Assembly (NCBI GenBank): GCA_001599595.1
Contig: BCHH01000007.1
Location: 1,278,193 to 1,337,557 of the forward strand
DNA from: Beverwykella pulmonaria
Lineage: Eukaryota > Ascomycota > Dothideomycetes > Pleosporales > Melanommataceae
Length of the DNA stretch: 59,365 nt
Direction: 5' to 3'
In this document: positions 49,001 to 59,365 of the stretch, in pieces
Layout of the letters: the number at the start of each line of letters is the position of its first letter
Numbering within the stretch: position 1 is the first letter of the stretch
The notes under the pieces: generated by a model
Told to the model about the DNA's origin: nothing
What the model saw: the letters and a program-made list of their open reading frames with translations, nothing else
Database searches by the model: none
Position numbers and translations under genes: made by a program

Positions 49001-49360
49001 CTAAGCCTTGTTAGACAGAAACGGAGTCTTGCCTGGCTGGTCCTCCTTCGTCGAGACCGGGGGAGCAACGTGCTTGGAGTTGAGTGTCAGGAAAGCCGGG
49101 AGGGCGGCTTTGAGGGTTGGCGACTCAACGACTTTGGTGGGTGGAGATGAGGAGAGGCTGGGAACACTGCTGGTGCTCGACTCGGAGGAGATGGAGAATG
49201 AGCGCGTTACCGGGCGGTTGGAGAGGAAGCTGTGTGTGGCCTCGGCCTCTGGGGAGGTGGGGACAGCTTCGCCCGAGGCCTTCTTCTTGGTGGTTGGGGT
49301 GTTCAGAGAGAGGAAGTTGGTGGGGAAGGGGATGTGGTAGCGGGGGCCAGAGCCAGACAT
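49001..49360 (-). CDS. Small Ser/Thr-rich fungal protein of unknown function
   Basis: A 119-codon intronless frame from ATG 49360. It starts MSGSGPRYHIPFPTNFLSLN, then a lysine patch (TTKKKASGE), a serine-rich centre with basophilic-kinase-like sites (RPVTRSFSISSESSTSSVP), and ends KTPFLSNKA. Codon use and the long unbroken frame next to gene-free DNA support a real gene. No domain, signal peptide or helix is seen; probably disordered. I do not recognise a named family. Confidence 0.6.
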   Translation of the reverse strand: MSGSGPRYHIPFPTNFLSLNTPTTKKKASGEAVPTSPEAEATHSFLSNRPVTRSFSISSESSTSSVPSLSSSPPTKVVESPTLKAALPAFLTLNSKHVAPPVSTKEDQPGKTPFLSNKA

Positions 49361-51627
49361 TTTGAGTTGTGGTTGTGGGTGGTTGGTGGAGTGGTGGAGT
49401 GGAAGCTAGGACAAAAGGATGAAAGAAAGAAGAAGGGAGGGCAACAGGGACTAATATGCAGTCCTGGAAATAAAGTTGTCGAAGTGAGGAAGACGTTGCA
49501 CGTGTCAGGCTAAATCCTTAGTGTCCCGTGGTGCTAAAGGATGAATGAAGGCTAGTGCGTGTGCCAAATGACGTGTGTGAGGGGATATATGAAAAACCAG
49601 TTCTGGGGATTTAAGCTGATTTATGTATCTTCGGAATAGGGCCGAATAAGGCGATTGTGATATCTGGATGCTTCTTGGGATGTCGCAGCAATCAAATGCC
49701 TCCGTCTGAGAGCGTACGGGAGATCGTCGACACGAGTCTGAAGACGTCGTTGACCAAGGCGCGGATCTGTGGAAAATACCGTTTGCGTGGCAGATTGTGT
49801 GCGAAACTGTGGTCCAAGAATCTTGGGGGTGGGACAGTTGTGCAAATAAGGGCTGTTGTTGGCTCGACGGTACTTGGCAGGTGTCGAAGGCAAGGTTTTG
49901 GCGTTCTCCAGGTGATACTTTGTATAAGTTTTATGAATGCTCGACGGTTTTGGAAATATTGGCGCTGATAATAGCTTGTTGTTTTAGAGGTGAATCGCTT
50001 GGGCGTGGCTCGGCGGGCTTGGCGGGGTGGACCGTGGTAGTTTAATGCGGCAGAGTGGAGAGTGATTGATACAAGAAAGTGGATAAGAGACGGAGGATGA
50101 AGGGTGCAGAAATATGGAGATAGGGTTGGAGTTATGAAAGCTCGGCTCGGTCCGAAGGGCAGTATAGAGTCGACAAGGAGATCAGGAGAAGGATAACCGT
50201 AAACACCAACACCCAATTCGCAAGACTACGGCGACTTATATAGACAACGAAACAACTGGAGAAAAGTGGAGTAAACTCGGCTCCTACCTGGGGTATGGAA
50301 AGATCCGCTTCAAGGATTTTTTCTTTGTGCTTCATACTATAGCGCCGACATGGAGGTGAGCGAGGAGGGGCGCTACGGCCTGCCATTTCTGATCAAATCC
50401 CACGGCCAAAGGCAGCGACACGTGTGCCACCCTTGTTTTCCTATTACGAAGCGATGGTGCATTGCGCGCGTAGGAGAGGCATGGTGTTAGCGCGATCCGC
50501 CTACAGTTTCCTGTTGGCGGTGGTGTGGGCGGGGATCGAGTGGCCCGGCTTCTGGCCCGACTGAGTGTAAGCCGAAGGTAGCCTCGCTGTGCATTTGATG
50601 CCTTTCAATGGTCGAAGAGCGATGATTTGATGGGTTGACATGGTGTGAGATGGGGAGAGAACATGGGCTGGAGGGTGGTGTAGAACCACCTGGGGAAGCT
50701 TGGAAAAGCCACACCATGCACATCCTTAGGTCATGTGACAGATCCGCTATCTCCGAGGCCCGCCAAAGACGCTTGAGCGAGTGGACCAGGTGTGAACTCT
50801 TCGGGTCACAACTCAAATCTCTCCAACCACGTTCTCCGCCCGCTGGTTTTCGTCCAGGCAGCTAGATGGACGCCAAACGCATGGCTGCTGATTGGCCAAT
50901 GGCCCGCATTGTGCAATCGCAGGATCGACAAGATGCGAGCTCATTTCTCTGCTCTGCGTCTTTGTACGTAGGACGCATAGATTTCCAACGTTGCCAGACG
51001 CAGAGTGACGACCGCTGTTGCCTTGGCCGACAGGGCACGTCCACCTTATCTTGACCTCAACCGTCTGACCTGCGTTCGAGGTAATCCGCGTTCCGAACCA
51101 TTCCAGGCCACCAGAACGACCACGATGTCGCAAGTGTGTCACGCCGATGGGCCCTTCGGACCCAGCACTGGGTCATCTCGTGGGGGTTTCGATTTCACAT
51201 TGGTTTTCGAGGACAGCATGTTGGGACTGCCGGCCCTCCTGTTGCCCGCGCCCTTGTGATTGGCTACGCTCTGAGGAAGGCGCCAAAGTGTCGCTAAGGA
51301 TTCCATTTGGGATTCTGAAGAGGGTGCGAGAGCAGATGGTAATTTTTTTGACTTGGTTTGCTAATCGTGGAAATTTTTACGAGCCATCTCATTGATCCTG
51401 CTCGATTGCCTCTCGTCTTGAGCGGTCCCGCCCAGCCATCTGCTTCAATTCTTCCTTCTTGTGCTCCTTCTCTGTGATGGAGTACGATTACAGACCTTGT
51501 TCTTGATGGACTCTCCTGCAAGTCTGGTCACCTCTGCTTCGTTGCTTTGTCGGCGAAGTAAAGCGCCTTCAAGGTTCACTCGATTCCTTACCTTCCGGGG
51601 CGGCTTTCTGCGATCAGACTGTTTGCC
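49361..51627. other. Intergenic, no gene seen
   Basis: 2.3 kb with short frames only. Several minus-strand frames (49692-50216, 50487-50816) are low-complexity and lack any signature. Confidence 0.5.
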
Positions 51628-52405
51628 TTGGTGTTCATCGGAGAAGATGCTTCACAGAATCGTGGTATAACAACGTCCTGTGGAGCTGAACCTCACGCAA
51701 GACCTTGGCTCGATGGAAAAAAAAGGGAATTTGATACTATCGACCGTAAAGGCGTCTCGTTATCCGGTGGCCAGAAGAACCGAATATCTCTCGCACGCAC
51801 ACTCTATGCCAGAAAGCCTATCCTGATTATTGACAACATGCTCGCAGGCCTTGACAGTACCACCGAGAAACTTGTATTCGATCGAGCTTTTGGCCATAAT
51901 GGCCGCCTACAGGTATTAAGCGTAGCAATCATCCTCGTAACGCACAATGCATTTGCACGCCATGCAGATAGGATCAGTGTTCTCCCCAAAGGATGCACCA
52001 TCGAAACCAGAACATATCAAGAGCTCATTGTAAGAAAATGCAACTCCAACGAGATCAATGCCAGTGGCAGCGACGACGTCCATGATGCCGACTCAACTGT
52101 GGGCCTGAGATCGAAGGTTGAACCTGGTTCTGGGTGTCGCTTCCTCTAAACTCATAGATGTTATCAGAGCTAACAATAAAAGTGTTGACACCCAAACCGA
52201 TACCACTCATGCAACACATCCTCCGCACCGCCTTCGCACCACCTTCGCAGACTGCACCATTATCACCATCGCTCACCAACTCGAAAACACACTAGGCTTC
52301 GACCGCATCATCGTCATCGCTGAGATCGGCGTACCCGCCACGCTGATGCAGACGGAGGGCAATCTGTTCAGGGCGGCGCTAGTGGAGAGCCAGGGAAATA
52401 AGTAG
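51628..52405 (+). pseudogene. ABC-C transporter relic (internal deletion)
   Basis: The frame at 51628-52149 contains RKGVSLSGGQKNRISLARTL (ABC signature), ILIIDNMLAGLD (Walker B/D-loop, with Asn where family members usually have Asp) and ILVTHN (H-loop), the end of the first nucleotide-binding domain of a full-length ABC-C pump. After a stop, another frame at 52118-52405 gives FADCTIITIAHQLENTLGFDRIIVI, the end of the second nucleotide-binding domain. Walker A, both membrane domains and most of domain 2 are missing, so the locus is a deleted, frameshifted remnant, not a transporter. The 5' boundary is uncertain. Confidence 0.82.
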
Positions 52406-53501
52406 TCGGAGATCATTGTTGAGGGTAATAAGAGGGTCTCAGTGGGGTAATGCGCGAGTGTGGAGAAACTGCATAATGGCGGTGAATATGTAGGCTGAAT
52501 GTGACTTTGGCGTGGACACTAAGTGGGTCGGTGGTTGGCGTTTAGGACATTCCTTTTCGGTGAGCGAGTGGGGTGGTATGTGATAGGTTGTGCAGCTGTG
52601 GAATTTGCTCCGTTCACTAACACCTTCCTAGCCTTCACATTTTCGCTTTCCTTTGGCAGCTTTCGTCTCTACATGGAGTGGACAGCTGTAACAGAAACAA
52701 TTCATACACGTTAGGAGCGCGAGTAAACAGGATGGATCTGACTACGTTGGTATTGCGAAAGTTGAAGAATAATATGTTCAGAAATCACTCTTTCGGTTTA
52801 ACCCACTTGTCATCATGAAACAACACTGTCGCAACGAGCATTCCTCACGGCCTCGAGTCACTCCATTTTACTCGCTGCAAGACCACGAGAAGTTCGGATA
52901 CGCGAGATGTAAGACCGCTATACTCAAGACTAGACTACTGAGGAGGCGCAACTTGACTTGCCAAGGCCTTTCATTCACTCCAACGACGCGATTAGAAATT
53001 ACCACTATCAACGCCTTCTGTTACTTTGCAACCAACTTTCTGATCTCTTCTTTTATTTTCCTTGGCTTCATATTTGTCCAAATTGGCTTTTCGTACACCC
53101 AGTCACACAATAGACAATTCGGTCAGCGATGTAGGTGTCGCGTGCCGAGATATGGTCACATGGCTTCAGCACTAGCCGCATTCGGCAAATTTACCTCTTG
53201 TGCTTGCTCTGATTCGTTGCAATAAGACAAATGTACGGTTAGATAATCTATAAGACTCAATCAAAGCTGTGAGTTAATCCAAATCCTACTCGGGCTGCCC
53301 AGTAACCCCGAAAGGCCGTCATCCCCCCTCTCGGGCCCGAAACATACTCGGGCAAAGCACGGGACCATGAAAAGGGTCGCCGCATCTACGAGCTAAAGAT
53401 TTAGGTTTGTTTTCCTATCTTTTCTCGGTCTTCATATCACCCTAGCCCCAACCCTTTGAGTCGCACAAGTACTCATCTGGATAAGCTCGGACATCCACGC
53501 C
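52406..53501. other. Intergenic, no gene seen
   Basis: 1.1 kb. A 136-codon frame at 52815-53225 has mixed composition and no motif; I do not count it as a gene. Confidence 0.45.
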
Positions 53502-54932
53502 ATGGACGACCTGCCCCCCGAACTCCTCGGCATGATCATCAACCAGCTGTGGGAAGACCCGCCGTCCGACCCAGATCTGGGGCCCCGCCTCACACACCAA
53601 CGCCCAAAATCACGATCCAAAGATAAACTTCTTATCAATCTGCGCGCAATCCGGCTTGTGTGCAAGGCTTTTCGACATGCGGCGGCGGGTCTTTTTGGCG
53701 AGACGTTTTTTGCAGTTAGGTGGGTTGTGTTCTCTAGGAGGAGCTTGATGGAACTGGTGGAGGTGAGTGAGTTGAGGGAATTTGTACGCCATGTGAGGTG
53801 TTTGCGGATCAGTGCTGTGGAGTTCGAGGACGAGGTGGAAGGGGATGGGAGAGGAAGGTTGTTGGCAAAGGCGTTTAAGAATTTGGAGGGGAACCTGACG
53901 TCGATACTACTGTCTCTCAAGTGCACAGAAAGATCGAGGAACTGCCAAACCGAAGCCAGAATCATGGATACGGTCCGAAGCGCTCTCGTACACTCCAACG
54001 TCGAGCTTTCGAGACTCAGGATATACTCCAATAAGCCCAGTGCGCTCGCCCTGGTTACCCCACAATTGAGGAACGGCCATGCGGTTAGTATGCGCCACCT
54101 TACATGTCTCAAGCTCGATTTTCTCAATTCTACGGCGGTAGATGCGGAGATCCATCGCGAGCTCTCAGCAGGAACTATCGCTTCCTTCGTCACCGCAATG
54201 CCTCACCTCGAGCGTCTGTCCATATACTTTGCGAGCGAGATATGGTACCGCGCGCCGCTGAAGAAAGTGCTAGGAGATACAGCATGGAGGAACTTGAAGT
54301 CGCTCCGCATGTGCGGCTTCAACAGCCGCGCCCACGAACTCACCACCTTCCTCCTTGCGCACGCTTCTACCCTCTCAAAGCTCGAATTCGCAGACTTCAA
54401 GCTCCGTAACGGAAAATGGCGCAACGTCTTCTCGTCCATCCGCTCACAGCTCTCCCTTGACACAATTCTATTCCGCCGCGTGTGGGACCGCAACGAAGTC
54501 TTCTCTTTATCGGACGAGGCCTTTCAGGGCTTTACCCGCGTCGAGTTCGAGAATGTGGATTGGGATAAGCTGGCCGTGGCAAGGGAGGAGAGTGGTTTGG
54601 ATCTCGAGCCCGTGCAGTTGGGTGAGACGGGCATGTTTATTAGTTTTCCTGAAGATTTGCTGTATGATAGCGATGGCGTGGAGGACGGAGATGAGGAGGA
54701 GGAGGTGGATCCGATCCCGTATTTTGCTAATGATTTGCTGCATCCGGGGCTTCCGAGAAGGGATGACGACGGGAGTTCGAGGGATGGGACTAGTGAGGGA
54801 GGATCAAGTGGAAGTGTGAGGAGTGAGACGAGTGGAGGGAATGAGGGGCCTTTGACGCCGCGGAGTTCCTCGGTAGTGCTTGAGGAGTCGGAGGTTCAGA
54901 GGACGCGGTTGGTGGAACCGTGCCGGGGTTGA
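53502..54932 (+). CDS. F-box protein
   Basis: Intronless frame of 476 codons. An F-box opens the protein (DDLPPELLGMIINQLWED) and, after a ~25-residue insertion, ends LRAIRLVCKAFRHAAAGLFG. The middle has leucine-rich-like repeats (MRHLTCLKLDFL, MPHLERLSIYF, WRNLKSLRMCGF, ASTLSKLEFADF). The C-terminal ~90 residues are acidic (DGVEDGDEEEEVD) and then Ser/Gly-rich, probably disordered. F-box proteins link substrates to SCF ubiquitin ligases via Skp1; in Pezizomycotina they form large fast-evolving families. The substrate cannot be inferred. Confidence 0.82.
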   Translation: MDDLPPELLGMIINQLWEDPPSDPDLGPRLTHQRPKSRSKDKLLINLRAIRLVCKAFRHAAAGLFGETFFAVRWVVFSRRSLMELVEVSELREFVRHVRCLRISAVEFEDEVEGDGRGRLLAKAFKNLEGNLTSILLSLKCTERSRNCQTEARIMDTVRSALVHSNVELSRLRIYSNKPSALALVTPQLRNGHAVSMRHLTCLKLDFLNSTAVDAEIHRELSAGTIASFVTAMPHLERLSIYFASEIWYRAPLKKVLGDTAWRNLKSLRMCGFNSRAHELTTFLLAHASTLSKLEFADFKLRNGKWRNVFSSIRSQLSLDTILFRRVWDRNEVFSLSDEAFQGFTRVEFENVDWDKLAVAREESGLDLEPVQLGETGMFISFPEDLLYDSDGVEDGDEEEEVDPIPYFANDLLHPGLPRRDDDGSSRDGTSEGGSSGSVRSETSGGNEGPLTPRSSSVVLEESEVQRTRLVEPCRG

Positions 54933-55336
54933 TTATTGATCATTTGCGTTTTGGGTTTCTTGGGTCGAGGGCTTGGGTTGGGCGGTGTGATCAGTGATCC
55001 CATTTTTGTGATATATCTTCTCGCAGTTTGAAATCTTGATGAAGATCGAAGTCGGGCAATCATGTAGTGTGAACAATGGACCCTACCGCCACCCCATCTA
55101 TTGTCCCCATAGCCCAGACCTACTCCGTTCTCTTCCTCAAAATGTGACTTGCTCGGGTATAGGTTGTCGGCGTGCCGGAAGATCAGTTGGCGCGTCAAGC
55201 AATTCAGACGCTTGCATACGAATGCGAGGCGCATGAGTGCGCTTCGGTCGTACTCGTTGCAATTCACCGTCTGAATGAGCATCTCAGTTGGAGATCGACA
55301 AGTGGCATTAGAATCTCTTCCCCAAATTCTAAGCAA
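54896..55336 (-). pseudogene. Possible F-box-like remnant
   Basis: A minus frame contains ALMRLAFVCKRLNCLTRQLI and FRHADNLYP, like the second half of a fungal F-box. It then runs into non-conserved sequence and overlaps the 3' end of the intact F-box gene. No start or first helix found. It may be a broken paralog or chance. Confidence 0.3.
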
Positions 55337-55790
55337 AGACTTTTCAGACTGCCGCCCTCACCGCGGAATCTCTATCACCCTCTCTCTCAGATCATCAATT
55401 CGTCATGGAGTCCTTCCTCGTTTCGTGGTTGTGACTGTTTGTGTAGGTTAAGCATGATGTTGAGCCGTTGTTCGTCGTCGTCAATAATGGTCAGCTAGAG
55501 ATTGACAGCTTGACTTAACGAAGATTGAACAAATTTGCTTAATATAACTGAACCTACAAGGTTTTCAAGATACCCAGGATTCCAAAGATACCTAATTTTG
55601 TACTATTCCGTACTATATACTCTGGCATGGCAACAGAGAAAGCCGGAGACGATGCCGGGAAAGACCAAGGACACACATTCTGTAACTAGGACATAAAACT
55701 CTTACCTATAGTAATGTTAGTGGACAAGATACCTTATATTTCCTAATTCTTACCTTCTTATATTGTTACACTCCCCACCCATCCATCTTC
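55337..55790. other. Intergenic, no gene seen
   Basis: About 450 bp of AT-rich sequence containing the 3' flank of the GH5 gene. Confidence 0.5.
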
Positions 55791-57111
55791 TCACAACCCC
55801 GGCAGCTTCAAGCCCAAGCACCCTTCCAACACCCTCAACACCCCCACTACGCCCCCAACTCCCGAACTACTGATCCCACATCTTTGCATCGGGCTATAAC
55901 TCGCCAAATGCGGCTTCAACACCTGAGGCCACGTCGAATTCGCCTCCGGCCCCACGTCGGGTTCAACACTCAAAAAGTAATCTCCCCACAGCGGTCCTGC
56001 GGCCCAGTAAGTCCAGCCGATAAACTGGGGGTGCTCTTCCATCCACACCAAAGTATCGTTCAATGTTTGGAAACACGTTGGGTTTACCCCAGCGCCGAAC
56101 TCGGAGAGGAAGGCTGTGTAGTTGTTCTCCTGTAGCCAGTTGGTGACGGGGACGAGGTTTGTGGGCGCAGCGAGCGTGCATTCTTCGTGTGTGCCGGAGG
56201 TGTCGTTGTCAAAGTAGAGGTGCATATCGAACGCGAAGTTGTTTAACGGGTCTTTTATCGCGGTCAGGACATCCGCATTCGGCTTGCAACCCGCGCAAGT
56301 AGAGTTCAGCCACTTTTGGGCGCCTGTGAACCCGTTTCCGGGAACGAGAATGAGTTGTTGGGCGCCTGCTTTGCGGATCGAATCGATCATGGCTTGGTTG
56401 TTGGTTAGGATGAGCTCCGTGGGCATGTCGTGCGGCTCGTTCATGAGGCCGAAGATCACGTTGGGGTTCGAGATGAAGCGCGTCGAGAGGGTGGTCCAGA
56501 AGGTGGCGAGTTGGGCGGTGGTAGATGCAAGGGGGTCTGTGGTGTTGCCGATTATGGAGCCGGAGGAGGGCTGTTTGGAGGGATCGTTGTAGCCTATTTG
56601 TGGGTATTAGGGATGCGAATACTCTGGAGACTAAGGAGAACTATATACGCATGTAATTATGAGCATCAAGAATCGCGTAGCCGCCTCGCATGGTAATGTA
56701 GTTCACAGCCTTTTGGAACTCTGAAAAGTAGGACTCGTTGAAAGTACTCCCAAGACCAGTTGTGAGGGGACACATCCGTTCCTGGCAAACTTCGATCAGC
56801 TCAAAGCACTGGTCGTATAAATATAAGAGCTGCTTACAAGAAGAAACGTCACCCGAATAGTATTAACCCCCTCAGCAAGGAAAAAGTCAATTGCACTCTC
56901 ATTGATGAACCGATAGTCAACCCCGAAAGCACCAGGGAGATTCTGCTGAGCGAACTCGCCGCCAGCTACACACACATTAGTGTCTTCTCCTCAATTATTC
57001 CTCCAAATACGTACCAGAATTCACGCCCGCATAGAGAATCTTTGCCGCACTCTGGGTCGTTAAAAGCAGCCCGGTGAGACCTAAGCTCACTACGCGTGAA
57101 AAGAGCGTCAT
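55791..57111 (-). CDS. Secreted GH5 endo-beta-1,4-glucanase (cellulase)
   Basis: Exons 57111-57015, 56965-56838, 56781-56649 and 56593-55791 give 386 residues. A signal peptide (VVSLGLTGLLLTTQSAAKIL) precedes the TIM-barrel. FLAEGVNTIRVTFLLERM, YAILDAHNYMRYND, the acid/base Glu172 in FGLMNEPHD, FDMHLYFD and the nucleophile Glu284 in FLSEFGAG are the canonical GH5 (subfamily 5-like) motifs. Enzymes of this type cut internal bonds of cellulose and related glucans. There is no carbohydrate-binding module. The last ~25 residues (after SSSGVGG) are hydrophobic, unusual for this enzyme and reminiscent of a GPI-anchor signal. All introns are 49-56 nt. Confidence 0.92.
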
Positions 57112-57981
57112 GACGAAATTATGAATAGAAAAGGGCGGGATGTAAAGACTGAATAGTAAAAACGAACAACGATCAACAGAACTGCGAAGCGAAATCCTTC
57201 TGTGAAGTGGACGCGGGGACGTGAAGTAGTAAATACCCTGCCTAGTGCATTTTCATGCACCATGGGTATTCAACAGGAACAGTCCAATGCCGAAGAAAAG
57301 TGCGTGGCGTATAGCCCTACGAAACATAACTCTCAGGCCATCTCAAATCATCCCTCGAATACTTCCAGCAATCTATTTAGCCGAAGTGTGTTCGTGACGA
57401 GGAGTAGGACAAAAGCTTGTCGTTCGCATTGATCGAAACCCCCGCATGAAGGATTTTGAAACGCGGGGATGGAAGGAGCCGGCAACGTGAAGAGCAATAA
57501 TGGAAGAAGCTTGCGTAGACGAAATCCCAGCACAGATGACGACGAGAATGTAGATTTGAATGATTTGATGGTTTGGAGGGAATGTAAGGGGCGGATGAGG
57601 TTGAGGTCCGCTGTACACTGGTGTGAATTGACACTAGCGCGAACCATGTGTGATTATTGAATGCCATCACATCTAAGTAGAACATGAGGTGGGAGGACGG
57701 GAAGAGGCACGAAATGAGAGTTTAAACCATTATTGATAATTATACTTTATCTGCAAGCATCCCTTTCACAAATGCCTGGAGCCTGCTCAGGGTTGTCCAT
57801 GCGGAGTTATCTCCTCAAAGATGTACAATCAAGAATTTGTAGTCCACTGTTACTATAAATGTGGAAAGGCCTAGGACTTTTGATTGAGCTAAACTATCGT
57901 AATCATATACACCCATCTTGCTTCCACGAGCATTACATCTAACACAAAAATACAAAACAAACTAGATCTATGACAGCAAGC
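57112..57981. other. Intergenic, no gene seen
   Basis: 870 bp. Overlapping minus-strand frames at 57348-57685 lack any signature. Confidence 0.5.
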
Positions 57982-58377
57982 CTAGCTCGGCTTTCCGTAC
58001 CGTACACATTCTTTGAAAGCCGGGTGGTCCGCCAGCTTCTTGAACGCCTGCTTCATTGCCTCTCGACGTCCCGCATTCGCCGCCTGTCCCTTCGGCGCCA
58101 GCTTGAACAAATTCTTCGGAGTCTTTCCCAACAGATTCGCGAGACGTGGCGAGTAAGATGCGAGCCGAGGGAGCGCGCGCGATAGAAGTGATCCTGCCAT
58201 GCGCGCAGCAAACATCGCAATCTCCGCAAAGATCATGAAAGGGTTCCGTTTCTCGACCGGCCCCACTTCATAAACGTCTCGCTTTGCCACATTGTTCATA
58301 TCGCAGAAATCTTCTGCGTTCAAAGGCTCGTCTCTTTTCTTGATAGCTGTTGATAGGGATCTTACAGCTAGCTGCAT
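57982..58377 (-). CDS. Small protein with repeated dibasic (Kex2-like) sites
   Basis: From ATG 58377 a 131-codon frame reads an N-terminal segment ending IKKR, an acidic peptide ending VAKR, a nine-residue segment DVYEVGPVE followed by KR, a hydrophobic helix (FMIFAEIAMFAARMAGSLL) and a basic C-terminal half ending FKECVRYGKPS. Three Lys-Arg sites within ~35 residues suggest processing by a Kex2-type protease. I see no convincing signal peptide at this start; the frame is open upstream to 58455 without an ATG, so an undetected first exon is possible. No family recognised. A mitochondrial or other basic protein is the alternative. Confidence 0.45.
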   Translation of the reverse strand: MQLAVRSLSTAIKKRDEPLNAEDFCDMNNVAKRDVYEVGPVEKRNPFMIFAEIAMFAARMAGSLLSRALPRLASYSPRLANLLGKTPKNLFKLAPKGQAANAGRREAMKQAFKKLADHPAFKECVRYGKPS

Positions 58378-58531
58378 AGTGGTGCGAGCACTAGTCGGCA
58401 AGGCATAAGACAGTTGTACGGTGTACACAGCGTACGGGGATAGTAGGGTGGGCAACAGGTTTCTGGTTATTGCTCTGCTAGTCTATGTACGAACGCGAGC
58501 GATATTTAAGGAGGCGCGCTCGTGCACGGGC

Positions 58532-58554
58532 ATCACGTGGTATAACCACGTGAT
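58532..58554. promoter_or_regulatory. 23-bp inverted repeat with two CACGTG boxes
   Basis: Two perfect 10-bp arms (ATCACGTGGT and its complement) separated by ATA, 155 bp upstream of the ATG at 58377. Each arm carries CACGTG, the core site of bHLH and some bZIP regulators. Confidence 0.65.
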
Positions 58555-59365
58555 CCTATACTGGGCTAGACATACTTTACGCCGTATCGCTCCTGCGTAC
58601 GGACACTGGCAACTTTTTCTTTTCTAGCGATGCTTACTCTTATCCCTTTGTACGTGCTTAACTTGCCATGCCTCTTTCTGCCTGACGGCGTCTGCCCTGC
58701 TGGCGCCACCCGATTTCTCCTTCCAATCTTGTTGTTGGTATCACATGATTTCTNAGCGTTGATATCACGTGATTTCCCTGCTCTAGCGGCAGTCACATAA
58801 TNAGCTTTCTAAGTCAAGGATCCTCAAGGATCCTCATATCTTAGAACCTTAAGAATATTATCACCACACAAGCCAGACACTCTACTGTGACTGTGAATAA
58901 CCTTGGGGTTACTAACACTTGTAAATAAATAATAAAACAAATGAGTGTGTGCGATAGAAAAACATAAGGAAATGGGCCTCGTACAGAGGCGTTGTTAGTC
59001 TAGTTAGTCTAAGGCATCTTTGCGTGCGGGATCTAGCCACTCCACAGATGCTTCTATTTGGACAGAGAGGTGGTTGGTTAAGACTAATAATTAAAGGGCT
59101 TAATTTGGCGTTTTCTTTGTACATGCATTAGCAGGATTGTCTTTGCTGTTAATCTATCTAATCTTAGCAATTTCTCTCTTCTTGTATAATTCGCAGAGTA
59201 ACATAATGTCAATTATAAGTTGTTTTTTGCTAGTAGTGCCTAGTGTTATACGAGGTGAACACTTACTGGGTCCGGTCCGTACTAAGGCGGTGCGTAAGCG
59301 TAGGTGTCGTAGGATTATTCTGTGAGGTTCGAAGACGATGATATAAGACAGAGGGGTGGTAAATC
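58555..59365. other. Repeat-like AT-rich edge with ambiguous bases
   Basis: No gene recognised. TATCACATGATTTC at 58739 and TATCACGTGATTTC at 58765 are near-identical 14-bp direct repeats. An 11-bp direct repeat (AAGGATCCTCA) is at 58817 and 58828. Single N bases are at 58754 and 58802. The look is of degraded transposon or subterminal-repeat DNA. Confidence 0.5.

Noticed and set aside
49692..50216. 174-codon minus-strand frame
   Set aside because: Mixed composition with no motif or convincing start context; treated as chance.
52815..53225. 136-codon plus-strand frame with an early Cys/His cluster
   Set aside because: One Cys-His cluster does not make a C2H2 finger and the rest has no structure.

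Overview
The window looks like nuclear DNA of a filamentous ascomycete (Pezizomycotina; Dothideomycetes is my best guess, from gene content only). Almost every gene has short introns (about 38-125 nt, GT...AG). The recognised proteins include a 355-residue Hog1 MAP kinase with TGY, a group III G-alpha, CYP61/Erg5 and a fungal NLR-type receptor. Exon structures below were read by eye from splice sites and family conservation; no alignment or search was run.

Layout. 1-5144 is an accessory stretch. It holds a large NLR-type gene (hydrolase-like N-terminus, NB-ARC, TPR) that runs off the left edge, a 711-bp inverted-repeat element with 10-bp flanking direct repeats, and a two-helix membrane protein. 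6638-27259 is a conserved housekeeping block: a CTD-kinase cyclin (Ctk2-like), Erg5, an RBM26/27-like PWI-CCCH-RRM protein, eEF2, La, mitoribosomal bS4m (Nam9), an uncharacterised single-pass membrane protein with His-rich tracts on both sides of the membrane, and Lsm4. 27896-31932 holds a short-chain dehydrogenase and two tail-to-tail paralogous DUF7730-like proteins. 32000-37000 is gene-poor, with palindromic repeats and a decayed Tc1/mariner-type transposase. 37100-46020 is a signalling and trafficking block: Avl9, Hog1, and G-alpha divergent from Hog1 across 2.9 kb. 46021-59365 is sparse: a 3-kb gene-free stretch, a small Ser/Thr-rich protein, an ABC-C transporter relic, an F-box protein, a GH5 endoglucanase, a small protein with dibasic sites, and repeat-like sequence with two ambiguous bases at the right edge.

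Function. Several middle genes belong to RNA metabolism and translation (Ctk2, RBM26-like, La, Lsm4, eEF2, bS4m). Hog1 and G-alpha are signalling components sharing one long divergent promoter region. The two flanks carry the accessory features: the NLR, mobile-element debris, the transporter pseudogene and the small or F-box genes. The least explained items are the His/Pro-rich membrane protein at 23198-25412 and the 711-bp element beside the NLR.
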